Below, piece after piece: positions 36,381 through 50,338 of a DNA stretch of 64,000 nt (positions within the stretch are counted from its first letter, which is position 1; each line of letters begins with the position of its first letter). The notes beneath the pieces are model-generated. The model worked only from the letters and a program-made list of their open reading frames with translations, did no database searches and was not told where the DNA came from. The position numbers and the translations under genes are program-made. Source of the DNA: Glandiceps talaboti (lineage: Eukaryota > Hemichordata > Enteropneusta > Spengelidae); contig NC_135571.1 in NCBI RefSeq assembly GCF_964340395.1, positions 292,001 through 356,000 of the forward strand, in the 5' to 3' direction.

Positions 36381-38098
36381 CAGGGGTTCGACATACACGC
36401 TGGTCCGCTATCCCGCGAGTCTAGTAACTTTCTGTAAGGACCATGTACCAAATGCCCATTGCAGGTAGTCCGACGGGATAGTGACTTTTCAATAGGTATA
36501 TCAGGGAGCTCAGAATTCAAACCACCGGCTATATGATGAATTCACGGTCATAGTAAAATTCATTTGATTTTTAATTTGCTATTTTGACCAACTCCGGTTG
36601 TCTATTCGCGATAAAATTACGATTAGTTTGGAAACGGGGTAGATTTTCTATGATTCCGTGTCATAAAAGCATGTGTTGTGTAGTTTTCGAAAAGCACACC
36701 CGGTGGGAAAGTCGCCCAACAGACGATCTCGCGCCATTGCTGTACTACGTGGCACTTTATTCTGGCGGGGTGTCTCTTGAAAACGGGAATAGCGAACGAT
36801 GAGCCAATCAAGTGAGACCTTTCAAATGTAGCTAATATTATAGCCAATAAAATTAGTTGTACGATGATATGTGTATAATAAGTCCTCTACACTGTAACAA
36901 GTAAATAGTAAAGTTGAAATCTTTGTCGCATGAATTCGTATTTATGTACGGATGCGTAGTCTTTCTGAACAGTAATTCTTAGATCAGTTAATATTTAAAC
37001 TACGTTTCTGAGTTAATTATTCGGTAGGTTATTGACGAGCTCCCTTTGTAAAAACGCTGTACAAATTGGATGTCGGCGTTCGCCCGGCCACGTTCAACGG
37101 AACTAGTGAAGCTCAATCATAACAATGGTGGCTGTCAAAATCGAAGACGCAATTTGACCGTGTTGCTATTTCAGTGAGTTTATTCAGCAAGAAAACAACG
37201 TGTTCTATGTTTTTGTACTTCCTACATGATGTGATGATCGTTTTTTTTACCGGTACAACTTACAGCCTACAATGAAACTGCTAACTTACTTAGTAACACT
37301 GACCATGGATGTATTAGTGATACATCACTAATACATCCATGCACTGACACGATTCCGTGTTCCGTGTTCCGTGTTCATGTTTTGGTATTCAGTTTGAAAA
37401 ATTAAAATCCTGAACTTTATTTTGCGAACGGTTTTGTCATTTCTTAGTAATTATAGGGCCGACTGTATCACGTTTAACGTTTATGTCAACCCGGAAGTAC
37501 ATAGACACGAAAATAGACGAAGTGACTTGTACATGTAATTAGTAACAAAATTTTGCTGTAACTGCTGGTAACCTTCAAATTTATTTATTTTTATGTTGTA
37601 AATACATTCTAATATGCACTAAGGACAACACTATAAAGACTTGCTCTATGGGAAGGTAATTTTTTGTCTTTTAAAAATGCAATAGTTAGATCAATGTGTA
37701 CCAGAAATGTTATGTAGTATTTAAGCTAGAAATAAGACCACATAACATCTTATTACTCCTCCCCCCTCCCCCCAATTAAGACAAACTACTCACAGAAAGC
37801 AACAAAAAAAAGAGAAGAAGCTCCAAAACATAAAAAAGAGAATAAAATTACAGTAAGGAGTTGATGATGCACAAACAACTACAACGAAATAGACAGTTCA
37901 ATTACAACAGTGTTTGAAATAAATATGGGGTTTGGAAAAGTGAATTAGAAGTAGAGCAAAAACTAAGAGAGATGAAGAGCCTAAGTGAACAAGCGAAAGC
38001 ACTTAAAGATAGGACCACCAAATTTTTTGCAGGACTACTACGTTATCAATTTTACTAGTCCTGTGGGATAGTGACTTTTACTCCAGTGTCTAACCCTG
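36381..38098. mobile_element. Nested insertion with hAT-like CAGGG ends (1.7 kb)
   Basis: Found by comparison with copy 1, where GTAACGTATGGCTGAGAATG is uninterrupted. The inserted DNA begins CAGGGGTTCGACA and ends AACCCTG, and about 47 bp of its two ends align as imperfect inverted repeats (TATCCCGCGAGTCTAGTAA against the complement of TTACTAGTCCTGTGGGATA). CAGGG ends are common in hAT elements, but I see no clean 8-bp target duplication and no transposase, so the class is only suggested. Short open frames near 36584–36847 run on both strands and look like chance. Confidence 0.6.
37304..37341. repeat. Perfect 17-bp-stem hairpin with 4-nt loop
   Basis: CATGGATGTATTAGTGA and its exact complement flank TACA. 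It lies inside the nested insertion, near its middle. Confidence 0.9.
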
Positions 38099-38931
38099 TT
38101 GGCTGAGAATGACTCTCTTTCGGGTACTTGGGGATTGTCGCCGTACGGAAACTAAGATGGCGATTAATACATTTCTTCCCTATATATATATATCTACTAC
38201 AACTAGTACAAGTTGAATGTTGTTGACTTGGTAAATTTGTTAGAAAATTGAAATTCAAATTGCCTCAAAATTATTTTAGATCCCTAGTTTATTTCATTCA
38301 TCATTAAAATTTTCCAGGGTTAAAGCTGTAAGACACTGGAATTATTTATAGCCAACCTCAAAATCCTCTTTTTTTCTTCTTTTTCTTGTGTGCATTTCCC
38401 AGTCATTTTTTCCCTGAGATTTTGTGCAATTTTTCATAGCAGTAGATTTTTGTTATAAAATGGTGACTATGGTATAAAAGTACAATACATTACCAACTTC
38501 TGTGTAAAATGTGTTTTATAGTGAGACATCATATGAAACCACTAACCACTTTATTGCATCGCTAAAACAAAACTGCATAGTAAAGAGCTGAAGAACTGAA
38601 CCACTTCTACATGTCACCAAAATAAAAAAAAAAACAAAAAAAAAACAGCGGAGCTATTCTGACCGATAGGTCGCTTGTTCTGAGATTTTGTGCAATTTTT
38701 CATAACAGTAGATTTTTGTTATAAAATGGTGACTATGGTATAAAAGTACAATACATTACCAACTTCTGTGTAAAATGTGTTTTATAGTGAGACATCATAT
38801 GAAACCACTAACCACTTTATTACATCGCTAAAACAAAACTGCATAGTGAAGAACTGAACCACTTCTACATGTCACCAAAATAAAAAAAATAAAAAACAGC
38901 GGAGCTATTCTGACTGATAGGTCGCTTGTTT

Positions 38932-39200
38932 GAAAATGGTATGTGTGTTGCGAGAAGTAATTAATTTGAATGTATCAAAGGTAAAAATAAGATGTAATAA
39001 GCATAACTCTTGTTTCCCTTTTATGTAAGTTTGATGAACACAGGGATACGCTATTCTTATGGATCTATCTTATGCCATTTATTGTTTTGATAATGACGGT
39101 CTTATCACTTAATAAGTGAATGGTTATCAGTGTTGCTGGGGTAACAAAGTCCATCAAGGTAGAGTGCACTTGTCATGCAGAAAGTCCTTATCATCTCATT
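38932..39200 (+). other. Intron sequence
   Basis: Short anonymous stretch between the element and the next dispersed repeat. Confidence 0.5.
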
Positions 39201-40084
39201 GTTTCAGAAAATGGTGACACAGACAGACACACACACACACACACGACAGACAGACAGAAAGACACAGACAGACATCGCCATCCCCTTATGGGAGGGGAGG
39301 TAAAAACTGCTGGGCAGATTGGTCTGAAATTTGATGGGAACGCTCTTAGGGGTTTGTAGATTAAGATCTCTTCATGATTTGATGATGCCATCAATAATAT
39401 GCAAATTAATGTCTTTGTGGCCAAAAATCTTTAATTCCAAATCTACCAAGCAGATTGGGCTGAAATTTAATGGGTTGCATCTAGGGTGTATGGATGAAAT
39501 GTTATGCATATAATCATTTCATCAGTGAATTTTGGTCAAAAATGTACATCTCAAAAAGTACTTTGTCAATGAGACTGAAATTCGTGAGATATTTCTAGAA
39601 GTGTTTTCTTTGCAGATCTTGTTCAAAAGAGTTTCACACAATTAGCCCTAGCAACCATGACCACACCCTTAGCAACAACCAAATGCCAGTATATTTTGCG
39701 AAATTAACATCATCTGGTAGGCAAGTGGGTAAACATTCAAAAATGTATACAGACAGCCCTAGCAACCATGACCACACCCATAGCAACAGCCAAACAATGG
39801 TGTATTTCACAAAGATAACAGCATTGATTCTTACACAAGTGAACAAACATTAAAAAAGTGTACACAAATATGCCTAGCAACAAGACCATGGCCATAGTAA
39901 CATCCAAATGATCGCCTATATTGCAAAGATAATAGGACTGGATAGGCAACTGGATAATCATTCAGGAAATGAACATATATAGCTAGCATGGATCAGCATG
40001 TGAATCAATATTTTAAAAACTGTACAGTTGTGCTACAATGCCATTGGCGCTACTGTTAATAAGTATAGTTGTGCTACAATGTTT
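39201..40084 (+). repeat. Dispersed repeat (left flank of K array) with a (GACA)n tract and internal ~118-bp repeats
   Basis: Begins near the CACAGACAGACACAC tract, continues through CTGCTGGGCAGATTGG and TGAAATTTAATGGG, and contains three to four internal repeats of CCTAGCAACCATGACCACAC ... GCCAAA. A full relative lies on the other side of the K array (50339–51240), and a fragment at 58378–58470. Inside the K units only its first part remains. No coding potential recognised. Confidence 0.8.
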
Positions 40085-40211
40085 TTTACACTATTTTTGG
40101 TAATGACCACACACTTGTAATAAGGATGTGAATTATCCAAGACATTTTAATTACCTTAATAGTCTGTAATATTGCACCACAATAACTGATGGTATTAATT
40201 TTGCTATACAG

Positions 40212-40481
40212 TTCCTGAGCCTCCAACAGATGTCACTGTAACTAATTACGCCACTGAAACTATTGCACTCAGTTGGGCAGCACCAGGGAATAATGTCATC
40301 AGTCGGTATGTCATCACATACACAGGAACTGTTGATCCATCACAGAATACAACTTCTACTACAACTAGTACAGTATTATCAGATTTAAAACCTGGTGATA
40401 CATATACTATTACAATATTAAGTCAAAGTGGAGATGGTACTGAAGACAGTGTGTACACTGGTCCTATAACTCAAACCACAA
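40212..40481 (+). CDS. Exon: FN3 domain 13 (array copy K1)
   Basis: 90 codons, phase 1–1 (acceptor GCTATACAG, donor AA|GTAAGT). PEPPTDVTVTNYATETIALSW, then APGNNVISRYVITYTG, a Thr-rich loop with sequon NTT, and LKPGDTYTITILSQSGDG. No Cys. K1 has TVDPSQ, SRYV and LSDL; these three positions track the copies along the array. Its C-terminal half equals copies H and I. Confidence 0.94.
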
Positions 40482-40549
40482 GTAAGTATTGTTGCCAGAA
40501 CTTTTGTTAATGAATGAGCCCCACACACTACGTACTGTGCCTTTGACAG

Positions 40550-40649
40550 GATTGGTACCTGGCGATACATATACCATTAAAATATTAAGTGAAAGTGAAG
40601 ATGGTACAAAAGATAGTGTGTAGACTGGTGTGATTTCATAAACAACTGA
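40550..40649 (+). pseudogene. Dead half-FN3 exon (present in all nine K units; K1 copy given)
   Basis: After CTTTGACAG the sequence reads LVPGDTYTIKILSESEDG, then TKDSV and TAG (40621–40623 in K1), then TGVIS, TAA. This is the C-terminal half of an FN3 exon of the same family. An acceptor-like CAG in phase 1 survives, but the donor (expected AGTAAGT) has become GATTACT. It is present in all nine units with the TAG kept, so it died before the array expanded. If it were ever joined to the preceding exon it would end the protein in the ectodomain. Confidence 0.82.
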
Positions 40650-40753
40650 TTACTACATTGTCATTGTGAAATAGAAACGCACATTTATTGTTACAGTAAA
40701 AGTTGTACACTATGTAGATTAACCTGACTCAGTAATGTGGTTTATTGTCGTAA

Positions 40754-40861
40754 GTAGCTCCCATATTATGGAACAATATATCACTTGAACTTCGTTCTTT
40801 ACCAACTGTTGATAAATTTAAGAAGGATTTCAAGACATGTCTCTTTGCAAGATCTTTCTAA
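40754..40861 (+). pseudogene. LINE ORF2 C-terminal fragment (present in all K units; K1 copy given)
   Basis: Reads 35 codons and a stop: [35 protein letters not shown]. The LWNxxxxxLR...FKxxxKTxLF pattern is the usual last stretch of non-LTR retrotransposon reverse-transcriptase ORFs. The rest of the element is missing; the following 3' region has a TAGCAC hairpin and the (GT)n tract. The same fragment sits about 270 bp after every K exon, so the insertion preceded array growth. Confidence 0.75.
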
Positions 40862-40917
40862 TTTTTAGCACAACTGAACTGAGGTTCAGTAGTGCTATAC
40901 GGATCGCCCGGCGTCTA

Positions 40918-41088
<171 letters not shown>

Positions 41089-41401
41089 CAACTTAAAGTC
41101 AAAAACCTCTGAACCGATTGCCATAATATTTGGTGGGGCCATTACCTTTGTTGTCTAGTTGGGAAATTGTTCAAATCAAAATGATCGCATCACAGGTGTG
41201 TGATTTGAGTCAAAAAATGTGATTTTTGGTCAAAAAACTTAAACTCAGAAACTACTGGGCAGATTGGTAATGACCACACACTATTTTTGGTAATGACCAC
41301 ACACTTGTAATAAGGATGTGAATTATCCAAGACATTTTAATTACCTTAATAGTCTGTAATATTGCACCACAATAACTGATGGTATTAATTTTGCTATACA
41401 G

Positions 41402-41671
41402 TTCCTGAGCCTCCAACAGATGTCACTGTAACTAATTACGCCACTGAAACTATTGCACTCAGTTGGGCAGCACCAGGGAATAATGTCATCAGTCGGTATG
41501 TCATCACATACACAGGAACTGTTGATCCATCACAGAATACAACTTCTACTACAACTAGTACAGTATTATCAAATTTAAAACCTGGTGATACATATACTAT
41601 TACAATATTAAGTCAAAGTGGAGATGGTACTGAAGACAGTGTGTACACTGGTCCTATAACTCAAACCACAA
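41402..41671 (+). CDS. Exon: FN3 domain 14 (array copy K2)
   Basis: Phase 1–1, 90 codons, K family. State at the tracking positions: TVDP, SRYV, LSNL (Asn replaces the Asp of K1). Confidence 0.94.
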
Positions 41672-42101
41672 GTAAGTATTGTTGCCAGAACTTTTGTTAA
41701 TGAATGAGCCCCACACACTACGTACTGTGCCTTTGACAGGATTGGTACCTGGCGATACATATACCATTAAAATATTAAGTGAAAGTGAAGATGGTACAAA
41801 AGATAGTGTGTAGACTGGTGTGATTTCATAAACAACTGATTACTACATTGTCATTGTGAAATAGAAACGCACATTTATTGTAAAAGTTGTACACTATGTA
41901 GATTAACCTGACTCAGTAATGTGGTTTATTGTCGTAAGTAGCTCCCATATTATGGAACAATATATCACTTGAACTTCGTTCTTTACCAACTGTTGATAAA
42001 TTTAAGAAGGATTTCAAGACATGTCTCTTTGCAAGATCTTTCTAATTTTTAGCACAACTGAACTGAGGTTCAGTAGTGCTATACGGATCGCCCGGCGTCT
42101 A

Positions 42102-42245
<144 letters not shown>

Positions 42246-42558
42246 CAACTTAAAGTCAAAAACCTCTGAACCGATTGCCATAATATTTGGTGGGGCCATT
42301 ACCTTTGTTGTCTAGTTGGGAAATTGTTCAAATCAAAATGATCGCATCACAGGTGTGTGATTTGAGTCAAAAAATGTGATTTTTGGTCAAAAAACTTAAA
42401 CTCAGAAACTACTGGGCAGATTGGTAATGACCACACACTATTTTTGGTAATGACCACACACTTGTAATAAGGATGTGAATTATCCAAGACATTTTAATTA
42501 CCTTAATAGTCTGTAATATTGCACCACAATAACTGATGGTATTAATTTTGCTATACAG

Positions 42559-42828
42559 TTCCTGAGCCTCCAACAGATGTCACTGTAACTAATTACGCCA
42601 CTGAAACTATTGCACTCAGTTGGGCAGCACCAGGGAATAATGTCATCAGTCGGTATGTCATCACATACACAGGAACTGTTGATCCATCACAGAATACAAC
42701 TTCTACTACAACTAGTACAGTATTATCAAATTTAAAACCTGGTGATACATATACTATTACAATATTAAGTCAAAGTGGAGATGGTACTGAAGACAGTGTG
42801 TACACTGGTCCTATAACTCAAACCACAA
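42559..42828 (+). CDS. Exon: FN3 domain 15 (array copy K3)
   Basis: Phase 1–1, 90 codons, K family: TVDP, SRYV, LSNL, the same as K2 in protein. The intron just after its donor carries a private GTATTGATGCC change. Confidence 0.94.
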
Positions 42829-43264
42829 GTAAGTATTGATGCCAGAACTTTTGTTAATGAATGAGCCCCACACACTACGTACTGTGCCTTTGACAGGATT
42901 GGTACCTGGCGATACATATACCATTAAAATATTAAGTGAAAGTGAAGATGGTACAAAAGATAGTGTGTAGACTGGTGTGATTTCATAAACAACTGATTAC
43001 TACATTGTCATTGTGAAATAGAAACACACATTTATTGTTACAGTAAAAGTTGTACACTATGTAGATTAACCTGACTCAGTAATGTGGTTTATTGTCGTAA
43101 GTAGCTCCCATATTATGGAACAATATATCACTTGAACTTCGTTCTTTACCAACTGTTGATAAATTTAAGAAGGATTTCAAGACATGTCTCTTTGCAAGAT
43201 CTTTCTAATTTTTAGCACAACTGAACTGAGGTTCAGTAGTGCTATACGGATCGCCCGGCGTCTA

Positions 43265-43376
<112 letters not shown>

Positions 43377-43381
43377 TGTGT

Positions 43382-43434
<53 letters not shown>

Positions 43435-43747
43435 CAACTTAAAGTCAAAAACCTCTGAACCGATTGCCATAATATTTGGTGGGGCCATTACCTTTGTTGT
43501 CTAGTTGGGAAATTGTTCAAATCAAAATGATCGCATCACAGGTGTGTGATTTGAGTCAAAAAATGTGATTTTTGGTCAAAAAACTTAAACTCAGAAACTA
43601 CTGGGCAGATTGGTAATGACCACACACTATTTTTGGTAATGACCACACACTTGTAATAAGGATGTGAATTATCCAAGACATTTTAATTACCTTAATAGTC
43701 TGTAATATTGTACCACAATAACTGATGGTATTAATTTTGCTATACAG

Positions 43748-44017
43748 TTCCTGAGCCTCCAACAGATGTCACTGTAACTAATTACGCCACTGAAACTATT
43801 GCACTCAGTTGGGCAGCACCAGGGAATAATGTCATCAGTCGGTATGTCATCACATACACAGGAACTGATGATCCATCACAGAATACAACTTCTACTACAA
43901 CTAGTACAGTATTATCAAATTTAAAACCTGGTGATACATATACTTTTACAATATTAAGTCAAAGTGGAGATGGTACTGAAGACAGTGTGTACACTGGTCC
44001 TATAACTCAAACCACAA
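43748..44017 (+). CDS. Exon: FN3 domain 16 (array copy K4)
   Basis: Phase 1–1, 90 codons, K family: TDDP (Asp replaces Val from here on), SRYV, LSNL. Private Phe for Ile in the F strand (TYTFTIL). Confidence 0.94.
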
Positions 44018-44454
44018 GTAAGTATTGTTGCCAGAACTTTTGTTAATGAATGAGCCCCACACACTACGTACTGTGCCTTTGACAGGATTGGTACCTGGCG
44101 ATACATATACCATTAAAATATTAAGTGAAAGTGAAGATGGTACAAAAGATAGTGTGTAGACTGGTGTGATTTCATAAACAACTGATTACTACATTGTCAT
44201 TGTGAAATAGAAACACACATTTATTGTTACAGTAAAAGTTGTACACTATGTAGATTAACCTGACTCAGTAATGTGGTTTATTGTCGTAAGTAGCTCCCAT
44301 ATTATGGAACATTATATCACTTGAACTTCGTTCTTTACCAACTGTTGATAAATTTAAGAAGGATTTCAAGTCATGTCTCTTTGCAAGATCTTTCTAATTT
44401 TTAGCACAACTGAACTGAGGTTCAGTAGTGCTATAGGGATTGCCCGGCGTCTGT

Positions 44455-44631
<177 letters not shown>

Positions 44632-44943
44632 CAACTTAAAGTCAAAAACCTCTGAACCGATTGCCATGATATTTGGTGGGTCCATTACCTTTGTTGTCTA
44701 GTTGGTAAATTGTTCAAATCAAAATGATCGCATCACAGGTGTGTGATTTGAGTCAAAAATGTGATTTTTGGTCAAAAAACTTAAACTCAGAAACTACTGG
44801 GCAGATTGGTAATGACCACACACTATTTTTGGTAATGACCACACACTTGTAATAAGGATGTGAATTATCCAAGACATTTTAATTACCTTAATAGTCTGTA
44901 ATATTGCACCACAATAACTGATGGTATTAATTTTGCTATACAG

Positions 44944-45213
44944 TTCCTGAGCCTCCAACAGATGTCACTGTAACTAATTACGCCACTGAAACTATTGCAC
45001 TCAGTTGGGCAGCACCAGGGAATAATGTCATCAGTCAGTATGTCATCACATACACAGGAACTGATGATCCATCACAGAATACAACTTCTACTACAACTAG
45101 TACAGTATTATCAAATTTAAAACCTGGTGATACATATACTATTACAATATTAAGTCAAAGTGGAGATGGTACTGAAGACAGTGTGTACACTGGTCCTATA
45201 ACTCAAACCACAA
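44944..45213 (+). CDS. Exon: FN3 domain 17 (array copy K5)
   Basis: Phase 1–1, 90 codons, K family: TDDP, SQYV (Gln as in H and I), LSNL. Protein identical to K6. Confidence 0.94.
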
Positions 45214-45650
45214 GTAAGTATTGTTGCCAGAACTTTTGTTAATGAATGAGCCCCACACACTACGTACTGTGCCTTTGACAGGATTGGTACCTGGCGATAC
45301 ATATACCATTAAAATATTAAGTGAAAGTGAAGATGGTACAAAAGATAGTGTGTAGACTGGTGTGATTTCATAAACAACTGATTACTACATTGTCATTGTG
45401 AAATAGAAACACACATTTATTGTTACAGTAAAAGTTGTACACTATGTAGATTAACCTGACTCAGTAATGTGGTTTATTGTCGTAAGTAGCTCCCATATTA
45501 TGGAACATTATATCACTTGAACTTCGTTCTTTACCAACTGTTGATAAATTTAAGAAGGATTTCAAGACATGTCTCTTTGCAAGATCTTTCTAATTTTTAG
45601 CACAACTGAACTGAGGTTCAGTAGTGCTATAGGGATTGCCCGGCGTCTGT

Positions 45651-45805
<155 letters not shown>

Positions 45806-46117
45806 CAACTTAAAGTCAAAAACCTCTGAACCGATTGCCATGATATTTGGTGGGTCCATTACCTTTGTTGTCTAGTTGGTAAATTGTTCAAATCAAAATG
45901 ATCGCATCACAGGTGTGTGATTTGAGTCAAAAATGTGATTTTTGGTCAAAAAACTTAAACTCAGAAACTACTGGGCAGATTGGTAATGACCACACACTAT
46001 TTTTGGTAATGACCACACACTTGTAATAAGGATGTGAATTATCCAAGACATTTTAATTACCTTAATAGTCTGTAATATTGCACCACAATAACTGATGGTA
46101 TTAATTTTGCTATACAG

Positions 46118-46387
46118 TTCCTGAGCCTCCAACAGATGTCACTGTAACTAATTACGCCACTGAAACTATTGCACTCAGTTGGGCAGCACCAGGGAATAAT
46201 GTCATCAGTCAGTATGTCATCACATACACAGGAACTGATGATCCATCACAGAATACAACTTCTACTACAACTAGTACAGTATTATCAAATTTAAAACCTG
46301 GTGATACATATACTATTACAATATTAAGTCAAAGTGGAGATGGTACTGAAGACAGTGTGTACACTGGTCCTATAACTCAAACCACAA
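46118..46387 (+). CDS. Exon: FN3 domain 18 (array copy K6)
   Basis: Phase 1–1, 90 codons, K family: TDDP, SQYV, LSNL. The unit is the shortest of the array because its (GT)n tract is short (about 46816–46898). Confidence 0.94.
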
Positions 46388-46819
46388 GTAAGTATTGTTG
46401 CCAGAACTTTTGTTAATGAATGAGCCCCACACACTACGTACTGTGCCTTTGACAGGATTGGTACCTGGCGATACATATACCATTAAAATATTAAGTGAAA
46501 GTGAAGATGGTACAAAAGATAGTGTGTAGACTGGTGTGATTTCATAAACAACTGATTACTACATTGTCATTGTGAAATAGAAACACACATTTATTGTAAA
46601 AGTTGTACACTATGTAATTTAACCTGACTCAGTAATGTGGTGTATTGTCGTAAGTAGCTCCCATATTATGGAACAATATATCACTTGAACTTCGTTCTTT
46701 ACCAACTGTTGATAAATTTAAGAAGGATTTCAAGACATGTCTCTTTGCAAGATCTTTCTAATTTTTAGCACAACTGAACTGAGGTTCAGTAGTGCTATAG
46801 GGATCGCCCGGCGTCTGTC

Positions 46820-46901
<82 letters not shown>

Positions 46902-47213
46902 CAACTTAAAGTCAAAAACCTCTAAACCGATTGCCATGATATTTGGTGGGTCCATTACCTTTGTTGTCTAGTTGGTAAATTGTTCAAATCAAAATGATCG
47001 CATCACAGGTGTGTGATTTGAGTCAAAAATGTGATTTTTGGTCAAAAAACTTAAACTCAGAAACTACTGGGCAGATTGGTAATGACCACACACTATTTTT
47101 GGTAATGACCACACACTTGTAATAAGGATGTGAATTATCCAAGACATTTTAATTACCTTAATAGTCTGTAATATTGCACCACAATAACTGATGGTATTAA
47201 TTTTGCTATACAG

Positions 47214-47483
47214 TTCCTGAGCCTCCAACAGATGTCACTGTAACTAATTACGCCACTGAAACTATTGCACTCAGTTGGGCAGCACCAGGGAATAATGTCA
47301 TCAGTCAGTATGTCATCACATACACAGGAACTGATGATCCATCACAGAATACAGCTTCTACTACAACTAGTACAGTATTATCAAATTTAAAACCTGGTGA
47401 TACATATACTATTACAATATTAAGTCAAAGTGGAGATGGTACTGAAGACAGTGTGTACACTGGTCCTATAACTCAAACCACAA
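47214..47483 (+). CDS. Exon: FN3 domain 19 (array copy K7)
   Basis: Phase 1–1, 90 codons, K family: TDDP, SQYV, LSNL. An ACA to GCA change makes NTAS where the others have NTTS, which removes the N-glycosylation sequon shared by every other K copy. Confidence 0.94.
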
Positions 47484-47915
47484 GTAAGTATTGTTGCCAG
47501 AACTTTTGTTAATGAATGAGCCCCACACACTACGTACTGTGCCTTTGACAGGATTGGTACCTGGCGATACATATACCATTAAAATATTAAGTGAAAGTGA
47601 AGATGGTACAAAAGATAGTGTGTAGACTGGTGTGATTTCATAAACAACTGATTACTACATTGTCATTGTGAAATAGAAACACACATTTATTGTAAAAGTT
47701 GTACACTATGTAGATTAACCTGACTCAGTAATGTGGTTTATTGTCGTAAGTAGCTCCCATATTATGGAACAATATATCACTTGAACTTCGTTCTTTACCA
47801 ACTGTTGATAAATTTAAGAAGGATTTCAAGACATGTCTCTTTGCAAGATCTTTCTAATTTTTAGCACAACTGAACTGAGGTTCAGTAGTGCTATAGGGAT
47901 CGCCCGGCGTCTGTC

Positions 47916-48033
<118 letters not shown>

Positions 48034-48346
48034 CAACTTAAAGTCAAAAACCTCTAAACCGATTGCCATGATATTTGGTGGGTCCATTACCTTTGTTGTC
48101 TAGTTGGTAAATTGTTCAAATCAAAATGATCGCATCACAGGTGTGTGATTTGAGTCAAAAAATGTGATTTTTGGTCAAAAAACTTAAACTCAGAAACTAC
48201 TGGGCAGATTGGTAATGACCACACACTATTTTTGGTAATGACCACACACTTGTAATAAGGATGTGAATTATCCAAGACATTTTAATTACCTTAATAGTCT
48301 GTAATATTGCACCACAATAACTGATGGTATTAATTTTGCTATACAG

Positions 48347-48616
48347 TTCCTGAGCCTCCAACAGATGTCACTGTAACTAATTACGCCACTGAAACTATTG
48401 CACTCAGTTGGGCAGCACCAGGGAATAATGTCATCAGTCGGTATGTCATCACATACACAGGAACTGATGATCCATCACAGAATACAACTTCTACTACAAC
48501 TAGTACAGTATTATCAAATTTAAAACCTGGTGATACATATACTATTACAATATTAAGTCAAAGTGGAGATGGTACTGAAGACAGTGTGTACACTGGTCCT
48601 ATAACTCAAACCACAA
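48347..48616 (+). CDS. Exon: FN3 domain 20 (array copy K8)
   Basis: Phase 1–1, 90 codons, K family: TDDP, SRYV, LSNL. Its dead half-exon carries two private changes (TACCAGGCGATGC). Confidence 0.94.
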
Positions 48617-49048
48617 GTAAGTATTGTTGCCAGAACTTTTGTTAATGAATGAGCCCCACATACTACGTACTGTGCCTTTGACAGGATTGGTACCAGGCGA
48701 TGCATATACCATTAAAATATTAAGTGAAAGTGAAGATGGTACAAAAGATAGTGTGTAGACTGGTGTGATTTCATAAACAACTGATTACTACATTGTCATT
48801 GTGAAATAGAAACACACATTTATTGTAAAAGTTGTACACTATGTAGATTAACCTGACTCAGTAATGTGGTTTATTGTCGTAAGTAGCTCCCATATTATGG
48901 AACATTATATCACTTGAACTTCGTTCTTTACCAACTGTTGATAAATTTAAGAAGGATTTCAAGACATGTCTCTTTGCAAGATCTTTCTAATTTTTAGCAC
49001 AACTGAACTGAGGTTCAGTAGTGCTATAGGGATCGCCCGGCGTCTGTC

Positions 49049-49202
<154 letters not shown>

Positions 49203-49515
49203 CAACTTAAAGTCAAAAACCTCTAAACCGATTGCCATGATATTTGGTGGGTCCATTACCTTTGTTGTCTAGTTGGTAAATTGTTCAAATCAAAATGATC
49301 GCATCACAGGTGTGTGATTTGAGTCAAAAAATGTGATTTTTGGTCAAAAAACTTAAACTCAGAAACTACTGGGCAGATTGGTAATGACCACACACTATTT
49401 TTGGTAATGACCACACACTTGTAATAAGGATGTGAATTATCCAAGACATTTTAATTACCTTAATAGTCTGTAATATTGCACCACAATAACTGATGGTATT
49501 AATTTTGCTATACAG

Positions 49516-49785
49516 TTCCTGAGCCTCCAACAGATGTCACTGTAACTAATTACGCCACTGAAACTATTGCACTCAGTTGGGCAGCACCAGGGAATAATGT
49601 CATCAGTCGGTATGTCATCACATACACAGGAACTGATGATCCATCACAGAATACAACTTCTACTACAACTAGTACAGTATTATCAGATTTAAAACCTGGT
49701 GATACATATACTATTACAATATTAAGTCAAAGTGGAGATGGTACTGAAGACAGTGTGTACACTGGTCCTATAACTCAAACCACAA
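49516..49785 (+). CDS. Exon: FN3 domain 21 (array copy K9, last)
   Basis: Phase 1–1, 90 codons, K family: TDDP, SRYV, LSDL. Asp at LSDL is shared only with K1 (and H, I), so both array ends keep the older state while the middle has changed together. Confidence 0.94.
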
Positions 49786-50210
49786 GTAAGTATTGTTGCC
49801 AGAACTTTTGTTAATGAATGAGCCCCACACACTACGTACTGTGCCTTTGACAGGATTGGTACCTGGCGATACATATACCATTAAAATATTAAGTGAAAGT
49901 GAAGATGGTACAAAAGATAGTGTGTAGACTGGTGTGATTTCATAAACAACTGATTACTACATTGTCATTGTGAAATAGAAACACACATTTATTGTAAAAG
50001 TTGTACACTATGTAGATTAACCTGACTCAGTAATGTGGTTTATTGTCGTAAGTAGCTCCCATATTATGGAACATTATATCACTTGAACTTCGTTCTTTAC
50101 CAACTGTTGATAAATTTAAGAAGGATTTCAAGACATGTCTCTTTGCAAGATCTTTCTAATTTTTAGCACAACTGAACTGAGGTTCAGTAGTGCTATAGGG
50201 ATCGCCCGGC

Positions 50211-50338
<128 letters not shown>

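Larger units (their letters stand above)
35160..38931. mobile_element. Inverted-repeat element, copy 2, with nested insertion and duplicated 3' end
   Basis: Same start (AGCTCCGCTG, 35160–35169) and end (CAGCGGAGCT, 38646–38655, then GGTCGCTTGTT) as copy 1. It differs by a 1.7-kb insertion in the right palindromic arm (separate entry), by internal deletions near 35575, and by a direct duplication of its last ~250 bp (38382–38680 recurs as 38677–38931, ending with a third CAGCGGAGCT at 38897–38906). No transposase frame seen. Confidence 0.75.

Noticed and set aside
36584-36847. Overlapping 72–74-codon frames on both strands in the nested insertion
   Set aside because: Short, overlapping on opposite strands, without motif; expected by chance in this higher-GC patch.
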